Program-made: the position numbers and the translations under genes | In this document: one piece after another, positions 1-6,936 of the stretch | Layout of the letters: every line of letters starts with the position of its first letter | How positions within the stretch are numbered: position 1 is the stretch's first letter | Origin: Nocardioidaceae bacterium | GTDB taxonomy: Bacteria > Actinomycetota > Actinomycetes > Propionibacteriales > Nocardioidaceae | Direction: 5' to 3' | Length of the DNA: 13,732 nucleotides | Assembly: GCA_013698435.1 (NCBI GenBank) | Contig: JACCVA010000021.1 | Location: 1-13,732, forward strand | Notes under the pieces: generated by a model | What the model was told of the DNA's origin: nothing | What the model saw: the letters and a program-made list of their open reading frames with translations, nothing else | The model's database searches: none

Positions 1-247
1 GATGCGCCAAGTCAGCGATCACGTCCCAGCTGCGGTCCCGGCTGCCGTCGTTGACGAGGACGACCTCGTATGACAGGCCCTCCCGCTCGAAGACCTCGAT
101 GAGCTGCTCGACCGTGGTGCCGACGAGTCCCTCGCTGTTGTAGACAGGGACGACGACCGAATAGTTGAACGCCCGGCGGTCCCCGGGACGCTTGGGCGAC
201 ATGCCGACGAAGCGGATCGTCGGCTGCCTTCGGTCATCATGGTCCAT
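1..247 (-). CDS. GT2 glycosyltransferase, polyprenyl-phosphate sugar synthase-like (partial, 3' end outside window)
   Basis: Only the first 82 or so residues are inside the window. The reading frame opens with ATG at 247-245 and runs leftward off the edge. After about 28 polar residues comes the GT-A nucleotide-binding start YSVVVPVYNSEG and then the EVVLVNDGSRDRSWDVI motif. This is the classic first half of a GT2 domain. The VNDGSRDRSW wording and the spacing resemble ArnC/DPM1-like enzymes, which transfer a sugar from a nucleotide sugar to a polyprenyl phosphate at the cytoplasmic face. That subfamily call is an inference, because the DXD motif and any C-terminal membrane helices are outside the window. 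No clear ribosome site precedes the ATG; a second in-frame ATG lies at 202-200. The gene diverges from the GT-C gene at 284, with 36 bp between start codons. A polyprenyl-sugar synthase next to GT-C enzymes would make functional sense. Confidence 0.85.
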   Translation of the reverse strand, partial: MDHDDRRQPTIRFVGMSPKRPGDRRAFNYSVVVPVYNSEGLVGTTVEQLIEVFEREGLSYEVVLVNDGSRDRSWDVIADLAH

Positions 248-272
248 GAGTCGATAGCTTCAGGTGGGAGGC

Positions 273-278
273 GGGAGG
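273..278 (+). promoter_or_regulatory. Ribosome binding site deciding the TTG start at 284
   Basis: GGGAGG lies five bases before TTG 284. The more upstream in-frame ATG at 239 has no such site, and its leader would overlap the start of the divergent gene. With TTG 284 the first acidic loop residue falls at position 50, exactly as in the second paralog. Confidence 0.6.
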
Positions 279-283
279 TCGAG

Positions 284-2011
284 TTGAGGATATGGCATGG
301 CGACACGACTGACGCATCGGCGCGCTCCGGCGCACTGATCGGCGCTGACGGCTTGTGGTACGTCGGTGCGACGGTGACGGGTGCGGTGTTGATCACGGTC
401 ACGGCGCTCAACCAGCCCTTCAACCAGAACGAGCTGGCACAGATGGCACCGTACGGCAGCGACGACCTGTCGACGATCGCGTCCGGCACACGTCAGCCGC
501 CGCTCGACCCCTGGTTGGGTTCGCTCGTGCAGCATCTGCTGGGGGAAGGCCAGCTCCGTCAGCGGCTGGTGCCAGTGGTCGCCGGAATCGGGGCACTCCT
601 CGTGATGGCTTTCTTGTTACGCCGTCTGGGGCTTGGTCTCGCCGGCGCTTTTGGAATCTGGCTCATGGCCACCGCCCCGTTGATGGTTCGCTACAGCGCA
701 TACACCCGTCCCTACGCCCTTCCGCTCTTCTTGATGATCCTCTTCGTCTACGCCGCCATGCGTTGGCTGGATGTACGAAGCAAGGCCTGGCTCACGGTGG
801 CTGGCGTCGCCGCGGTATGTCTTCCGCTGTCGCGGGTGCCAGAGCCCACCGCCTTCTTGATGACGACGATGGCGACACTGTGCTGGCTGTGCTGGCGCCG
901 GCGCCTCGCGTGGAGTGCAGCGTGGCCAGTGGTAGCCATCGCGGGCGCGGCGATGCTCGCGGTCGGCTACCCGATGTTCCGCTCCCTAAAGGCATCGGCA
1001 AGCGGGTACTACGACCCAAGCCCCGCAGGCATCGTGAACCGGTTCCCTGACGGCGCTCATGAGATCGCCACGGGCCTGCTGCCTCTCCTGGGCTCATGGT
1101 TGCCCTGGTGGCCGATATCCGTGCTCGTGCTGATCTCTGCACTTCTGGTCCCAGCCTCGCGCCGCCGGCTCGCGGGATGGTGGTTCGTCTGGCCACTTCT
1201 GGCGGCACCGGTTGCCTTCGCGCTGGCGTACCACTTTGTGGCCCCGGTCGACTTCACCCGCCTCCCCTACCGCGCTCGTGCCGCCATCTTCTTCGTCCCG
1301 GCCTTCGTCTTGGTCGTCTCCGCCCTCGCGGCAGCCGTTGCCGATGCAGCGAACCGCTCCCGGACGAAAGTCGCCCTGGCTGCCCTGCTTGGCGCGGCGC
1401 TGGTCGGGCAGCTGCCCGTCACGGCGAGGGCGCTCTGGCGCGATGACTCTCCAGACTTCGCCCGCGTGGGTGAGATGCTCGACGCAACGGTGCCGGAGGA
1501 CGGGATTGTCTTGTACGACCGGCCGGCAGGGCCGGACGACGACCACATGGGGTTCCTTGCCCCGAAGCGTTATCTCGAGGATTCAGAGCAGGTCGTCGAG
1601 ACGAGCCAACTGGCACATCAACCAAGGCGGCTGTCCGACTCCGGTCCTATCTACCTGCTGGTCAACGGCCAGTGCACCTCGGGCTCCTGCGGCAGCGAGC
1701 CGGTTTCATGGGACGACCAGGTTGCGGGTTGGCACATCAAGGCCAGGCTCGAGCGCTTCACACTGTATGCGCCGTCGGACGGCCAGTCAGGTCGCAACGG
1801 AGCGATCGCGGCTCTCAGGTCCCTTGGACACGCCCTGGGACCGGAGGTGGGGTTCCGTCAGACGTTCGCCGCGGCCGCGCTGCTGCAACGCATGGGTCAT
1901 GCGGCCGAAGGAGATGCGCTCGTGCAGCAGATGTACGCGGATGCGGACGCTGAGACCGCCGCCTTGATCCGGGAAGCGGCAGAGCGCAAAGGGCTGGACC
2001 CGTTCCGCTGA
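284..2011 (+). CDS. GT-C fold membrane glycosyltransferase (PMT_2/ArnT-like), paralog 1 of 3
   Basis: A 575-residue integral membrane protein with about 10-11 hydrophobic segments by eye, from near residue 25 to near 385, then a soluble C-terminal domain of about 190 residues expected outside the membrane. After the first helix comes the loop NQPFNQNELAQ, whose Glu50 sits where GT-C enzymes carry their catalytic acid. TRQPPLDP and QLRQRLVPVVAG follow, which resemble the PMT_2 pattern (usually H-P-P, then a helix start). The YSAYTRPYALPL segment is also typical. The family uses polyprenyl-phosphate sugars as donors at the outer membrane face; the acceptor here is unknown. The C-terminal domain carries Cys464 and Cys469 (CX4C; the other copies have CX5C) and ends in a DPF motif shared by all copies. 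TTG 284 was chosen over ATG 239 because of GGGAGG at 273-278. One rare TTA codon is at 617. Nearest relative in the window: the next gene. Confidence 0.8.
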   Translation: MRIWHGDTTDASARSGALIGADGLWYVGATVTGAVLITVTALNQPFNQNELAQMAPYGSDDLSTIASGTRQPPLDPWLGSLVQHLLGEGQLRQRLVPVVAGIGALLVMAFLLRRLGLGLAGAFGIWLMATAPLMVRYSAYTRPYALPLFLMILFVYAAMRWLDVRSKAWLTVAGVAAVCLPLSRVPEPTAFLMTTMATLCWLCWRRRLAWSAAWPVVAIAGAAMLAVGYPMFRSLKASASGYYDPSPAGIVNRFPDGAHEIATGLLPLLGSWLPWWPISVLVLISALLVPASRRRLAGWWFVWPLLAAPVAFALAYHFVAPVDFTRLPYRARAAIFFVPAFVLVVSALAAAVADAANRSRTKVALAALLGAALVGQLPVTARALWRDDSPDFARVGEMLDATVPEDGIVLYDRPAGPDDDHMGFLAPKRYLEDSEQVVETSQLAHQPRRLSDSGPIYLLVNGQCTSGSCGSEPVSWDDQVAGWHIKARLERFTLYAPSDGQSGRNGAIAALRSLGHALGPEVGFRQTFAAAALLQRMGHAAEGDALVQQMYADADAETAALIREAAERKGLDPFR

Positions 2012-2055
2012 CGCGCGTCTCCCGGTCAATGCGTCTGGACGGGCGCATGTCCGCG

Positions 2056-2061
2056 TATCAT
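2056..2061 (+). promoter_or_regulatory. Candidate -10 element upstream of paralog 2
   Basis: TATCAT lies in the 92-bp gap between paralogs 1 and 2 and would give a leader of about 36 bases. No good -35 hexamer is visible. Paralog 3 has a similar GCGTAT-containing box at a similar distance, which is the main support. Confidence 0.3.
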
Positions 2062-2092
2062 CGCCCCAGCGCCGTCACTGCTAGGACACGTC

Positions 2093-2100
2093 AGGGGGAG
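2093..2100 (+). promoter_or_regulatory. Ribosome binding site deciding the GTG start at 2104
   Basis: AGGGGGAG ends three bases before GTG 2104. The in-frame ATG at 2029 lacks such a site and would add 25 polar residues not present in the paralogs. Confidence 0.6.
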
Positions 2101-2103
2101 CAC

Positions 2104-3840
2104 GTGACCAGCACCAGGGCCCAGCAGTCGACGGCTCTACCCCAGGAGGTTTCGCGGGGGGTCCGCGACACCTGGTGGTACGTCGGTGCCGTCGTGCTGG
2201 GCGGCGTCCTCTGCGTCCTGGCGGCCCTCAACCAGCCGTTCAACCAAAACGAGCTAAAACAGATAGGGCCCTACGGCAGCAACGACCTCTCGACGATCAC
2301 GTCGGGCACCCGGCAGCCACCGCTCGACCCGCTGCTGGGCTCGCTGGTTCAGCACCTGCTGGGTGAGGGCCAGCTGCGGCAACGGCTGGTGCCGGTCCTA
2401 GCCGGCATCGGCACGCTCGTCGTGATGGCTCTGCTGCTGCGTAAGCTCGGACTCGGTCTCAGCGGCGCGTTCGCGCTGTGGACGATGGCCACAGCCCCAC
2501 TGCTGGTCCGCTACAGCGCCTACACCCGGCCCTACGCGCTGCCGCTGTTTCTCAGCGTTCTATTCGTATATGCCGGCCAGCGATGGCTCGACGACCGCCG
2601 CAAGTGGTGGCTTGCGGTCGCCTGTCTCGCCGCTACCGGACTTCCGCTGTCACGGGTGCCCGAGCCGACCATCTTCTTGGCGACGACGGCAGCAACGGTC
2701 ACCGCGATGGCGTGGCGAGGACGGCTGGTGTGGTCGTTGGCATGGCCACTCGCGGCCATCCCTCTTGCCGCCCTGGCAACTGTCGGCTACCCGATGTACC
2801 GGTCGCTTGCCGGCCAGTCGGAGAACATCTGGGACCCCAGCATCTCGGGCGTCATCGACAGGTTCCCCACGGGGGTGGAGGAGATCTACAACGGTTTGCT
2901 TCCCCTCTTGGCCGAGTGGATGCCCTGGTGGCCGTTCACTCTGCTCGTTGTCATCGCTGCATTCGTGGTACCCGCTGCGCGTCGACGACTCCTGCAATGG
3001 TGGTTCGTGTGGCCGCTCCTGGCGGCACCGGTCGTCTTCGTCCTCGCCTACCACTTCATGAACCCCTTCCCTTTCGATATAAGGCCCTACCGTCCTCGGA
3101 TGGCCATGTTCTTCGTTCCTGGGATCGGCCTCATGGTGGCGGCACTCGCAGCGACCGTCGCCGAGGCAACTGCCTGGCCAGGTCGCGTTCGCGTCGGTGT
3201 TGGCGCATTCTTGGCTGCCGTCCTCGTCGGTCAGCTGCCTGGCACAGCTTCGGTTCTTCTGGAGAACGAGGCCGCGGACTTCGAGCAGGCAGCCTACGTG
3301 CTCACTCACGACCTTCCGCCTGATGCGATCGTGTTGTACGACACCGCCTCTAGGATCGGTCGTTGGCACCAGCCGTTCACGGCCAAGGCGCGTTACATGG
3401 ACGACAAACCCTTCGTCGCTCAGATGTCGACACTGCCGAGTAAAGCCAACAGAGTCCCCAAGGACGGCCCGGTGTATCTGCTCTTTCTCGACAGCGAGTG
3501 CGCATTCTCCGTGGTGTGCGACGAGCCACCGGCGCCATGGGACGGCCAGGTTGACGGATGGCGGATCGCGAAGAGGTTCGACAAGTTCACCCTGTACGAG
3601 TCAGACCGCCCCCTGATCGGGCGAGCAGGCGCGATCACGGCACTACGCGACTTCGCCGACTCCCTGGGGCCTGACTACGGTGCCTTGGAGACATTCGCCG
3701 CGGCGGCGCTGCTCAAGCTCCAGGGGCGACCTGCCGAGGGGCAGCGGCTGATTCATCAGTTGTACGCGGAGGCAAGCCCAGAGCTAGAGGCCCGGATCAA
3801 GCGAAACGCCGAGGCAGACGGTCTTGACCCGTTCGCCTGA
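2104..3840 (+). CDS. GT-C fold membrane glycosyltransferase (PMT_2/ArnT-like), paralog 2 of 3
   Basis: A 578-residue protein with the same architecture as its neighbour: short cytoplasmic N-terminus, first helix around residues 24-42, acidic loop NQPFNQNELKQ (Glu50), TRQPPLDPLLG, LRQRLVPVLAG, YSAYTRPYALPL, about 10-11 helices in all, and a soluble domain from about residue 385. That domain contains SECAFSVVC (Cys466 and Cys472, a likely disulfide if extracytoplasmic) and ends LDPFA. GT-C membership is inferred from topology and motifs; donor and acceptor are unknown, though polyprenyl-phosphate sugar is the family norm. The long conserved run QHLLGEGQLRQRLVP is identical in all three copies. 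The gene follows paralog 1 by 92 bp, enough for its own promoter (TATCAT at 2056). By eye it is closer to paralog 1 than to paralog 3 in the N-terminal half, and to paralog 3 in the cysteine-containing domain. Confidence 0.8.
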   Translation: MTSTRAQQSTALPQEVSRGVRDTWWYVGAVVLGGVLCVLAALNQPFNQNELKQIGPYGSNDLSTITSGTRQPPLDPLLGSLVQHLLGEGQLRQRLVPVLAGIGTLVVMALLLRKLGLGLSGAFALWTMATAPLLVRYSAYTRPYALPLFLSVLFVYAGQRWLDDRRKWWLAVACLAATGLPLSRVPEPTIFLATTAATVTAMAWRGRLVWSLAWPLAAIPLAALATVGYPMYRSLAGQSENIWDPSISGVIDRFPTGVEEIYNGLLPLLAEWMPWWPFTLLVVIAAFVVPAARRRLLQWWFVWPLLAAPVVFVLAYHFMNPFPFDIRPYRPRMAMFFVPGIGLMVAALAATVAEATAWPGRVRVGVGAFLAAVLVGQLPGTASVLLENEAADFEQAAYVLTHDLPPDAIVLYDTASRIGRWHQPFTAKARYMDDKPFVAQMSTLPSKANRVPKDGPVYLLFLDSECAFSVVCDEPPAPWDGQVDGWRIAKRFDKFTLYESDRPLIGRAGAITALRDFADSLGPDYGALETFAAAALLKLQGRPAEGQRLIHQLYAEASPELEARIKRNAEADGLDPFA

Positions 3841-3863
3841 CGTGGAGCCACACATGAGCACGC

Positions 3864-3989
3864 TCAAGACCCCACGTCCGGCGAAGGGCATTCAGCGAGC
3901 CGATTGTTGATCTGACGACACTCTTGCACTTCCTGCTCGAGCTCTGTAACCCTCGCGCGCAGCGCACGCACCTTGGCGAGCGCCTTCTC
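3864..3989 (-). pseudogene. Possible C-terminal remnant of a coiled-coil protein
   Basis: Read leftward from 3989, the frame gives EKALAKVRALRARV, then TELEQEVQECRQINNRLAE, then SPDVGS and a TGA at 3866-3864. The regular spacing of Leu/Val with Glu/Arg looks like a coding-derived coiled coil. A TAG stop lies just upstream at 3992-3990 and there is no start codon, so it is not an intact gene. It does not match the C-termini of the sulfotransferases in this window. A transposase or glycosyltransferase tail are both possible; I do not recognise it. Confidence 0.25.
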
Positions 3990-4120
3990 CTAGCCGGTTG
4001 ATCCGTGGGCTCAGCCAGCAGCTTGGAGCCGCCTCCCCCGACATTTGGCGTGTTCGCCACCCAGGCGCTTGAAAGGCACGTCCGAGGCGCGCACTCACCG
4101 GAGAACACACGAGTTGGGAC

Positions 4121-4126
4121 TAGGGT
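4121..4126 (+). promoter_or_regulatory. Candidate -10 element for a leaderless transcript
   Basis: TAGGGT fits the actinobacterial TANNNT -10 pattern and ends seven bases before ATG 4134. Transcription would begin at or next to the start codon. There is no ribosome site before this ATG, which fits leaderless translation, common in actinobacteria. No strong -35 is visible. Confidence 0.4.
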
Positions 4127-4133
4127 TCGTGTC

Positions 4134-4799
4134 ATGGTGGAGGGCCTGCACGTCGTCGGTGCCGGGTTGCCGCGCACCGGTACGCGCTCCTTGCGTGCTG
4201 CGTTGGAACGGCTGCTCGGAGGCACCTGCTACCACATGTCGACGCTGCGGGAGCGCGGCTACATGGACGTTTCGACGTTCACTGCGGCCGCACAGGGCTC
4301 ACGAGTGGAGTGGAATGGCGTCTTCGACGGGTGCCGCTCCGCTGTGGATTTTCCGGCCAGTGCGGTCTGGCGGGAACTGGCCTGCGAGTATCCACGATCG
4401 CTGATCCTGCTCTCAGAGCGCGACAGTGCTGATGCCTGGTGGCGCAGTGCCGACGCGACCATATTGGAGAAGAGGCGCCAGATCGCAGCTGGCCTCGATA
4501 CGGCAGATGAGGTCGAGCGAGCCTGGTTCGCGATGACCGAGGCACTCTTCACCAAGACGTTAGGTTCGGATTGGGACAACCCCGAGACGGCCAAGACCCG
4601 CTATGAGCGTTGGAACAGCGACGTGCGCGCGTCCGCCCCGGCTGACCGTCTGCTGGTGTGGCGACCAGGCGACGGCTGGGTACAGCTGTGCGAAGCGCTC
4701 AACCTGCCCATCCCCGACGAGCCGTTTCCCCACCTGAACACAACAGACGAGTTCAGAGGTGACAAGGGATTGAGTGGTTCGGTCGCGCAGGACGAGTAA
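4134..4799 (+). CDS. Small sulfotransferase-like protein (Sulfotransfer_4-type)
   Basis: The 221-residue product opens with VVGAGLPRTGTRSLRAALE (residues 7-25). This is the 5'-phosphosulfate-binding P-loop of PAPS-dependent sulfotransferases, here in the GxPRTGTxSL form of the Sulfotransfer_4 family. LILLSERDSADAWWRSAD, about 80 residues later, matches the 3'-phosphate-binding strand and helix. The family transfers sulfate from PAPS to a hydroxyl; the bacterial members are poorly characterised and the substrate is unknown. The protein is cytoplasmic by appearance, with no signal or helix. Length is about normal for the family. The frame stays open back to 4005, but homology to the P-loop start and the TAGGGT box favour ATG 4134 (GTG 4137 is also possible). 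A rare TTA codon is at 4560-4562. It lies between GT-C paralogs 2 and 3 on the same strand, which suggests a shared role in decorating one glycan. Confidence 0.75.
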   Translation: MVEGLHVVGAGLPRTGTRSLRAALERLLGGTCYHMSTLRERGYMDVSTFTAAAQGSRVEWNGVFDGCRSAVDFPASAVWRELACEYPRSLILLSERDSADAWWRSADATILEKRRQIAAGLDTADEVERAWFAMTEALFTKTLGSDWDNPETAKTRYERWNSDVRASAPADRLLVWRPGDGWVQLCEALNLPIPDEPFPHLNTTDEFRGDKGLSGSVAQDE

Positions 4800-5141
4800 C
4801 GCTGACCATCCAGCCGACGTAGCATCGCTGCGGTCCGACTGGTTTGGGCCGAGGCAAGCCCGATGGCAACCCCGCGCGGACCGCCATCCCACCACTACCG
4901 AGTTTCGACGAGCTTCTCGGAATCAGGTTGCTTTTCGCGCTGATTGCTGTCGCCTGCGTGTGCGTCGTCTTCCTTCTCGGGCCAGAACTGTTCGCGTCAG
5001 CACTTGCCGGACGTGGTCGTCACTGCGAGAAGCGATCAGCAACCCGCGAGACGGCTGACGGCCCCGCTCGAGAGAGCCTAGGGCGACACAGACGGACATC
5101 ACGATCTGGCCTCGCGTGCCCTCGCCCGGTGTCGCCATGCG

Positions 5142-5147
5142 TATATT
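5142..5147 (+). promoter_or_regulatory. Candidate -10 element upstream of paralog 3
   Basis: TATATT, preceded by GCG as at paralog 2, would give a leader of about 30 bases before ATG 5184. No convincing -35 is visible. Confidence 0.35.
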
Positions 5148-5173
5148 GGTCCGGGCGCTGCCGGGGGGCACTT

Positions 5174-5180
5174 GGGGGAA
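5174..5180 (+). promoter_or_regulatory. Ribosome binding site deciding the ATG start at 5184
   Basis: GGGGGAA ends three bases before ATG 5184, mirroring the arrangement at paralog 2. The in-frame TTG at 5172 overlaps this site and is rejected as a start. Confidence 0.55.
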
Positions 5181-5183
5181 GCC

Positions 5184-6917
5184 ATGAGCACCACGACCGG
5201 GAGGTTGTCGCGCGTTGCGCCGATGCGACGCGTCTCTGACGCGGCCTGGTACGCCGGGTCGGTGGTCGTCGGAGCGATCCTGGTCGTCATGGCTGCCCTC
5301 CAGCAGCCGTTCAACGAGAACGAGCTCAAGCAGATGGCGCCCTACGCCAGCGGTAGCCTGCATCAGATCATCGGGGAAACCCGACAGCCCCCACTCGACC
5401 CGTTGCTCGGCGCCATGGTCCAGCATCTGCTCGGCGAGGGCCAGCTTCGGCAGCGGTTGGTGCCAGTGCTCGCGGGGATTGGCGCGCTGGCCGTGATGGG
5501 GCTGCTGTTGCGCCGTCTAGGCGTCGGCGTCGTCGGCGCGTTTGCCCTCTTGGTGATGGCCACCGCACCACTGTTCGTCCGCTACTCCGCCTACAGCCGG
5601 CCGTATGCCCTGCCGATGTTTCTCATGGTGATCTTCGTCTACGCCGCCCAGGGCTGGCTCGACACCCATGCACGACGGTGGCTGGTCCTGGCCGCGGTCG
5701 CGACCCTCGCGCTGCTGCTGGCCCGGGTGCCCGAGCCGGTGATGTTCCTGTTGACCACCATGGTGTCGCTGGCGTGGTTCGCCTTTCGCGGCCGGCTCTC
5801 GTGGTCACAGGTCTGGCCACTCATCGCCATCCCCGCGGTCGGCCTGATGGCAGTGGGATACCCGACGTTTCGCGCGCTGAGGTCGCAGACGGGCGGATCA
5901 ACCCTCGACTCCACGCTGTCCCGGTTCACGTCACGGTTCGACAGGAGCCTGCACCAGCTCGTCACCGAGTTCGCCTCGCTGATCGCCTCCTCCTTTCCCT
6001 GGTGGCCGATCACCTTGGCGGTGATCGTGGCAGCGTTTGCCTGGCCGGTGTCGAGGCGCCGGCTCCTCGGCTGGTGGTTCCTCTTCCCGCTGCTGGTACC
6101 TCCGACCGCCTGGGTGCTCATCTACCACTTCCTGAGTCCGTACTCCCTGCAGACGCTGCCGTACCGTGCGCGCTCGGCGCTCTTCTTCGTCCCTGCCTAC
6201 ACGGTGGTGGTGCTGGCACTCGCCGCGGGAGTGGTCGAGACGGTCCACCGAGCCGACCGACGGCTACGGGCGGGCTTGGCGGTGGTGCTCGCAGCGGCCC
6301 TGGTCACCCAGCTGCCTGCCACCGGTCGCGTCCTCGTACAGGACTTATCGCCGGACGTCGGCGAGGCCGCAGCCGTCCTCACCCGACTTCCTGAAGACGC
6401 GATCGTGCTCTACGACACCCCGAGCCCGTCCGGTTACTGGCACCAGCCCTTTCGTGCCCGACCCAGGTACCTGGGCGACCGGCCGGAGGTACTGCAGGTC
6501 AGCCAGCTGATGAGGCATCCGAAGTCGGTGCCCCCACAGGGGCCGGTCTACTTGTTGATGCTTGACAGCGAGTGCGCCTACTCCACGGTGTGCGACGAGG
6601 CTCCTGCGGACTGGAACGGCGAGGTGGGCGGTTGGCGGGTGGTCCGGCGGTTCGACAGGTACACGTTGTACGAGCCGCGCGCCCCGTTGTCCGGAAGGGT
6701 TGGCGTCCTTCAGGCCCTGCGGGACTTCGCGGCGTCGCTGGGCCCCGACCTGGGCTCCGGGGAGACCTTCGGGGCGGCTGCTCTGCTGAAGCTGCGCGGG
6801 CGCTCGCGCGAAGGCAAGTCGCTCATCAACCAGATGTACGAGGACGCGGAGCCGGGAGCCGAGGAACGGATCCGCCACAACGCCGAGCGTCGGAACCAAG
6901 ACCCCTTTCAGCACTGA
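5184..6917 (+). CDS. GT-C fold membrane glycosyltransferase (PMT_2/ArnT-like), paralog 3 of 3
   Basis: A 577-residue paralog of the two genes to its left. The acidic loop reads QQPFNENELKQ (Glu47), followed by TRQPPLDPLLG, the invariant QHLLGEGQLRQRLVPVLAG, YSAYSRPYALPM, about 10-11 helices, and a soluble C-terminal domain with SECAYSTVC (Cys464 and Cys470). The extreme C-terminus is QDPFQH. The loop between helices that holds GYYDPSP or NIWDPSI in the first two copies is replaced by a different, Ser/Thr-rich stretch, and no Trp/Tyr-Asp-Pro is kept, so acceptor specificity may differ. The function is inferred as in paralogs 1 and 2: transfer of a sugar from a polyprenyl-phosphate donor outside the membrane. 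A rare TTA codon lies at 6345. It has its own leader after a spacer of about 380 bp, so it may be transcribed separately from paralogs 1-2. It converges with the sulfotransferase gene ending at 6962. Confidence 0.8.
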   Translation: MSTTTGRLSRVAPMRRVSDAAWYAGSVVVGAILVVMAALQQPFNENELKQMAPYASGSLHQIIGETRQPPLDPLLGAMVQHLLGEGQLRQRLVPVLAGIGALAVMGLLLRRLGVGVVGAFALLVMATAPLFVRYSAYSRPYALPMFLMVIFVYAAQGWLDTHARRWLVLAAVATLALLLARVPEPVMFLLTTMVSLAWFAFRGRLSWSQVWPLIAIPAVGLMAVGYPTFRALRSQTGGSTLDSTLSRFTSRFDRSLHQLVTEFASLIASSFPWWPITLAVIVAAFAWPVSRRRLLGWWFLFPLLVPPTAWVLIYHFLSPYSLQTLPYRARSALFFVPAYTVVVLALAAGVVETVHRADRRLRAGLAVVLAAALVTQLPATGRVLVQDLSPDVGEAAAVLTRLPEDAIVLYDTPSPSGYWHQPFRARPRYLGDRPEVLQVSQLMRHPKSVPPQGPVYLLMLDSECAYSTVCDEAPADWNGEVGGWRVVRRFDRYTLYEPRAPLSGRVGVLQALRDFAASLGPDLGSGETFGAAALLKLRGRSREGKSLINQMYEDAEPGAEERIRHNAERRNQDPFQH

Positions 6918-6936
6918 GGGCGAAGTACCGCTACAT

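Larger units (their letters stand above)
3841..4133. other. Gene-poor spacer with possible gene remnants
   Basis: This 293-bp stretch separates paralog 2 from the small sulfotransferase. Two weak items can be seen. On the plus strand an 18-codon frame (3854-3910, MSTLKTPRPAKG...) starts six bases after GGAG. On the minus strand a 41-codon frame between stops (3989-3864) encodes a heptad-like, charged stretch (RALRARVTELEQEVQE) ending in TGA, with a TAG directly upstream. Neither is a convincing intact gene. They may be debris of lost genes. Confidence 0.5.
4800..5183. other. Intergenic region of about 380 bp with a possible membrane-peptide remnant
   Basis: No intact gene is supported here. 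One plus-strand frame (from a TTG at 4844) encodes a believable membrane segment, SFDELLGIRLLFALIAVACV, followed by CVVFLLGPELFASAL between about 4901 and 5011, then loses protein-like character and runs into the start of paralog 3. It has no clear ribosome site. It may be a small membrane protein or the decayed N-terminus of a lost membrane protein. The last 45 bases hold the promoter and ribosome site of paralog 3. Confidence 0.45.

Noticed and set aside
239..283. ATG 239 as start of the first GT-C paralog
   Set aside because: No ribosome site, overlap with the divergent gene's start, and extra residues with no counterpart in the other copies; TTG 284 has GGGAGG at five bases.
2029..2103. 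ATG 2029 as start of the second GT-C paralog
   Set aside because: Adds 25 polar residues and would include the candidate promoter; GTG 2104 has a strong ribosome site and matches the lengths of the other copies.
3839..3878. Inverted repeat GACGTGG / CCACGTC after paralog 2 as a terminator
   Set aside because: Seven-base arms separated by a 26-base loop and no T-tract make a weak structure.
4005..4133. N-terminal extension of the small sulfotransferase back to 4005
   Set aside because: The extra 43 residues are low-complexity and precede the P-loop that normally starts the family; TAGGGT placement supports ATG 4134.
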